Shown: piece by piece, positions 61,555 to 64,000 of the stretch
Layout: every line of letters begins with the position of its first letter
How positions within the stretch are numbered: the stretch's first letter is position 1
Source of the DNA: Halorubrum sp. Atlit-26R
GTDB taxonomy: Archaea; Halobacteriota; Halobacteria; Halobacteriales; Haloferacaceae
Assembly: GCF_003666015.1 (NCBI RefSeq)
Contig: NZ_QPLT01000004.1
Location: 171,552-235,551 of the forward strand
Direction of reading: 5' to 3'
Length of the DNA stretch: 64,000 nucleotides
Notes under the pieces: generated by a model
What the model was told of the DNA's origin: nothing
The model's database searches: none
Seen by the model: only the letters and a program-made list of their open reading frames with translations
Position numbers and translations under genes: made by a program

Positions 61555-62721
61555 ATGTCGATCACTCTTCCGGGGCCGACGCTCGGCGTCGTCGGCGGCG
61601 GACAGCTGGGCCGGATGCTGGGCGAGGCCGCCGCGCCGCTCGGCGTCGACCTCGTCGTGTTGGACCCGACGCCCGACTGTCCGGCGGCGCCCGTCGCGGC
61701 CGACCAGATCGTCGGCGACTTCGACGACGCGGACGCGATCGACGAGCTCGCCGCCCGCGTCGACGCCCTGACCTTCGAGATCGAACTCGCGGACCCGGCC
61801 GTCCTCGCGGCCGCGAGCGAGGAGCACGGCGTTCCGGTCCATCCGGACCCCGGCACGCTGGAGACGATCCAAGACAAGCTGGTTCAAAAGGAGGCGCTCG
61901 CGGACGCCGGGATCTCCGTCCCCGAGTTCGTCGCGGTCGCGACCGCCGAGGGGCTCGAACGCGTCGTCGAGGAGTTCGGCGGCGTCATGCTGAAGGCCCG
62001 CGAGGGCGGCTACGACGGCCGCGGGAACGTCCCGGTCGAGACGCCCGAGGAGGCCGCGGACGCGCTCGACGCGGTGGGCGGCGCCGCGATGGCCGAGGAG
62101 TTCCTCGACTTCGAGCGCGAGATCGCCGTGATGGGACTGAAGGGCGCGGACGGCGAGACGCGGACCTACCCCGTCACGGAGACGGTCCACTGGGAAGAGA
62201 TCCTCCGCGAGAGCGTCAGCCCCGCCCGCGCCGGCGACGCGGTCGTCGCCGAGGCCGAGTCGGTCGCGCGCGACGTGCTCGACGTCCTCGACGGCCGCGG
62301 CGTCTACGGGATCGAGCTGTTCGAGACGAAGGGGGGCGAGGTGCTGGTCAACGAGATCGCGCCCCGGCCTCACAACTCGGGTCACTGGACGATCGAGGGC
62401 GCGCGCACGTCGCAGTTCGAGAACCACGTCCGCGCCGTCCTCGGCTGGCCGCTCGGCCCGACCGACCTCGTCGCGCCCGCGGTCACCGCGAACGTGCTCG
62501 GCGACGTGGACGAGCGAGAGTCGGCCACGCTCCGGAACGTCGAGACGGTCCTCGACGCGCCCGACGCCGACCTCCACTGGTACGGCAAAGACGACGTGTA
62601 CCCGCTCCGGAAGATGGGACACCTGACCGTGACGGAGCGAAGCGACGACGATGCCGACCGCGACGCGCTACTCTTGCGGGCCCGAGAACTCCGGGACGGG
62701 CTGACGTTCCGGGACGCGTAG
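61555..62721 (+). CDS. purK: N5-carboxyaminoimidazole ribonucleotide synthase
   Basis: The 388-residue enzyme is an ATP-grasp protein that carboxylates aminoimidazole ribonucleotide in purine synthesis. Motifs: VVGGGQLGRMLGEAAAPLGV, KAREGGYDGRGN, EEFLDFEREIAVM and NEIAPRPHNSGHWTIEG. The ATG at 61555 is preceded by an A/T box (ATACTTATT). It is separated from purE by a 437-bp gap that contains repeat copy 3. Confidence 0.94.
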   Translation: MSITLPGPTLGVVGGGQLGRMLGEAAAPLGVDLVVLDPTPDCPAAPVAADQIVGDFDDADAIDELAARVDALTFEIELADPAVLAAASEEHGVPVHPDPGTLETIQDKLVQKEALADAGISVPEFVAVATAEGLERVVEEFGGVMLKAREGGYDGRGNVPVETPEEAADALDAVGGAAMAEEFLDFEREIAVMGLKGADGETRTYPVTETVHWEEILRESVSPARAGDAVVAEAESVARDVLDVLDGRGVYGIELFETKGGEVLVNEIAPRPHNSGHWTIEGARTSQFENHVRAVLGWPLGPTDLVAPAVTANVLGDVDERESATLRNVETVLDAPDADLHWYGKDDVYPLRKMGHLTVTERSDDDADRDALLLRARELRDGLTFRDA

Positions 62722-62744
62722 ATTTCGGGCAACGGCGACGACTG

Positions 62745-63083
62745 CTTATAAACGAACTGCGGTGGCGCGTGCGACTCGCGGCCTCCGGCCGCTCGTCGGC
62801 ACGCGCGAGGGACGCCGCGAACGCCCGCAGGGCGTGAGCGGCGAGGCTGGGGAGGCGTGAGGCTGCGGTGCCGTGCGGGGCGGGACTCAAAGGGGCAGCC
62901 GGGAAGCGGGCGCAGGCGAAGTAAGCACCGCAGCGAAGGAGCGAGTGAAACGAGCGACTGAGCGAGGAGCACAGCGAGCGTGCGCCCGCTTCCCGGCTGG
63001 GGCTTTGGCGGTGTTGACCGCCGATCTGCGAACAGACATTTATAAGCGAGCGGCTGGGCTTTAGTGGTGTTCACCGCGACAGC
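62745..63083 (-). repeat. Interspersed hairpin element, copy 3 (inverted) between purK and purE
   Basis: In reverse orientation it has the same order as copies 1 and 2: two TTATAAA-type units, then H1 (arms 62981-62997 and 62898-62914, 17 bp perfect). H2 pairs 62838-62843 with 62813-62818, plus an inner 6-bp stem. H3 has an 8-bp outer arm (62765-62772 with 62799-62806) and a 6-bp inner arm (62778-62783 with 62787-62792) around a TCC loop. TTATAA at 62746-62751 bounds the far side. Boxes TGCCCCTTTGAGTCCCGCCC and CTCACGCCTCCCCAGCCTCG are conserved. No coding. Confidence 0.9.
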
Positions 63084-63158
63084 ACCCCCGGCTACCAACT
63101 GATATGCGTAGTCGCCGCATCCGGGAGTTCCTTGTAGCCCTCCGCCGAATCCTCGTCC

Positions 63159-63767
63159 ATGACCACGGTGGACGACCTGATCGACCGGCTGGAGTCGGAG
63201 GCCGACGCGGACGCCGACTCGGCGACCACCCCGGACGTGGGGATCATCATGGGCTCGGACTCGGACCTCCCCGTCATGGAGGACGCGTACGAGGCGCTCG
63301 ACGACCTCGACTTCGCGGAGCAGACCGACTTCGATGAGGCGCCGGACGCCCGGTTCACCTACGAGAGCTACGTCGTCTCCGCGCACCGGACGCCGGAGCT
63401 GATGTACGCGTACGGGGAGACGGCGACGGACCGCGGGCTCGACGTGATCATCGCCGGCGCGGGCGGGAAGTCGGCGGATCTCCCGAATATGACCGCCTCC
63501 ATCGCGTATCCGGTGCCCGTGATCGGCGTGCCGGTTCAAGAGAAGTCGGTCGACTCCGTCATCGGGATGCCGACGGGCGCGCCGATCGTCGCCGTCGACG
63601 CCGGGAAGTCGTACAACGCGGCGCTGTCGGCGGCGCAGGTGCTCGCGCGCGAACACGACGAGATCGAGGAGCGCTTAGTCGAACTTCACGAGGAACAGAA
63701 GGCGGGCGTCGCGGACGTCTCCGCCGATCTTCACGATCTGGGTCTCGACGGGTTCCGGGATCGATAA
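63159..63767 (+). CDS. purE: N5-carboxyaminoimidazole ribonucleotide mutase
   Basis: The 202-residue enzyme follows PurK in purine synthesis. Motifs: GIIMGSDSDLPVM, YVVSAHRTPELMYA and IAGAGGKSADLPNMTASIAY, with IGVPVQ after. The first 25 residues and the last 30 are extensions beyond the bacterial core. The usual close linkage with purK is interrupted by repeat copy 3. Upstream there is a short A/T patch (CTGATATGCG) but no clear TATA box. Confidence 0.94.
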   Translation: MTTVDDLIDRLESEADADADSATTPDVGIIMGSDSDLPVMEDAYEALDDLDFAEQTDFDEAPDARFTYESYVVSAHRTPELMYAYGETATDRGLDVIIAGAGGKSADLPNMTASIAYPVPVIGVPVQEKSVDSVIGMPTGAPIVAVDAGKSYNAALSAAQVLAREHDEIEERLVELHEEQKAGVADVSADLHDLGLDGFRDR

Positions 63768-63845
63768 GGAGCGACCGGCGTGGTGGCCGCGCCCGAATAC
63801 CCGGTCGTTCGTTAATAAATAGTACCGTACGGGGATTCGGTCGCG

Positions 63846-64000
63846 TTAAGTTTGGCGTGAATTGTGGTAGACTGCGAAGGCTTCGAGCCAGTTTTGAGCT
63901 GTCTCTAACGCGACATTGCTAAAACTATTCGCAAACGATGATGTTCGGCGTTCTATTTCCCAAAAGACACGTTCGATAGCATTCCGATTTCCATGTTGAA
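63846..64000 (-). mobile_element. IS6-family transposase, 3' end (cut by window edge)
   Basis: Translating the minus strand gives QHGNRNAIERVFWEIERRT at the visible start and NWLEAFAVYHNSRQT then stop at the end. This is the C-terminal region of IS6-family DDE transposases, which includes the NAxERVFxExKRRT motif. The rest of the gene is outside the window. GC is lower than in neighbours. The element end should lie just downstream, probably between 63800 and 63845, but its terminal repeat cannot be defined without the other end. Confidence 0.82.

Noticed and set aside
63800..63845. Terminal inverted repeat of the IS6-family element at the window end
   Set aside because: The other end is outside the window, and the ends of the small element at 42226-42582 do not match this region, so no repeat can be defined.

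Overview
The window is chromosomal DNA of an extremely halophilic archaeon, most like Halorubrum. It is very GC-rich, its proteins are rich in Asp/Glu, many genes start within about 25-30 bp of a TATA-like box (leaderless transcripts), and marker genes are archaeal or haloarchaeal: sn-glycerol-1-phosphate dehydrogenase, MBF1, halocyanin, an AglJ-like glycosyltransferase and an AbrB-PhoU regulator. No rRNA, tRNA or CRISPR was recognised.

Layout. 1-4.7 kb: partial pseudo-receiver/PAS protein, membrane protein, COG1031-type radical SAM enzyme, metallo-beta-lactamase-fold and HAD hydrolases. 4.8-13.4 kb: a respiratory cluster with halocyanin, b6-like and subunit IV-like cytochrome b proteins, five small membrane subunits or accessory proteins, a degenerate NAD-kinase homologue, an M28 peptidase and a DUF420 protein. 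No Rieske gene is present. 13.5-22 kb: egsA, LysE-type exporter, DUF2103 protein, two coupled membrane proteins, ArsA/Get3 ATPase, a repeat element, an aroA remnant, aroA and mbf1. 22-28.4 kb: DICT protein, tpiA, dnaK, dnaJ, cupin, truncated adenylate-forming-like protein. 28.4-35 kb: complete oligopeptide ABC operon oppABCDF on the minus strand. 35-42 kb: AglJ-like enzyme, CheY-like protein, AbrB-PhoU regulator, small haloarchaeal proteins, nitrilase-family amidase, presenilin-like protease. 42.1-43.1 kb: a long repeat array interrupted by a low-GC mobile element. 43.1-51 kb: PUA protein, a 1274-residue HTH-STAND-TPR regulator divergent from an aldehyde dehydrogenase homologue, HD hydrolase and haloacid dehalogenase. 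51-57.6 kb: lysine/diaminopimelate operon dapA-dapB-dapD-lysA-dapF-dapE. 57.6-64 kb: NYN protein, AI-2E transporter, FtsZ-like protein, duplicated-domain protein, purK, a third repeat element, purE and an IS6-family transposase end.

The most unusual content is an interspersed noncoding element found three times (19.07-19.52, 42.15-43.13 and 62.75-63.08 kb). Each copy has TTATAAA-headed direct repeats leading into three successive hairpins separated by conserved boxes. The arms of the first hairpin differ between copies yet remain perfectly complementary. In copy 2 the direct repeats are interrupted by a 357-bp low-GC insertion with imperfect inverted ends and an 8-bp target duplication; it encodes a 59-residue membrane protein. 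Second in interest are the 1274-residue regulator with a palindrome in its divergent promoter, and a duplicated aroA 3' end beside repeat copy 1.
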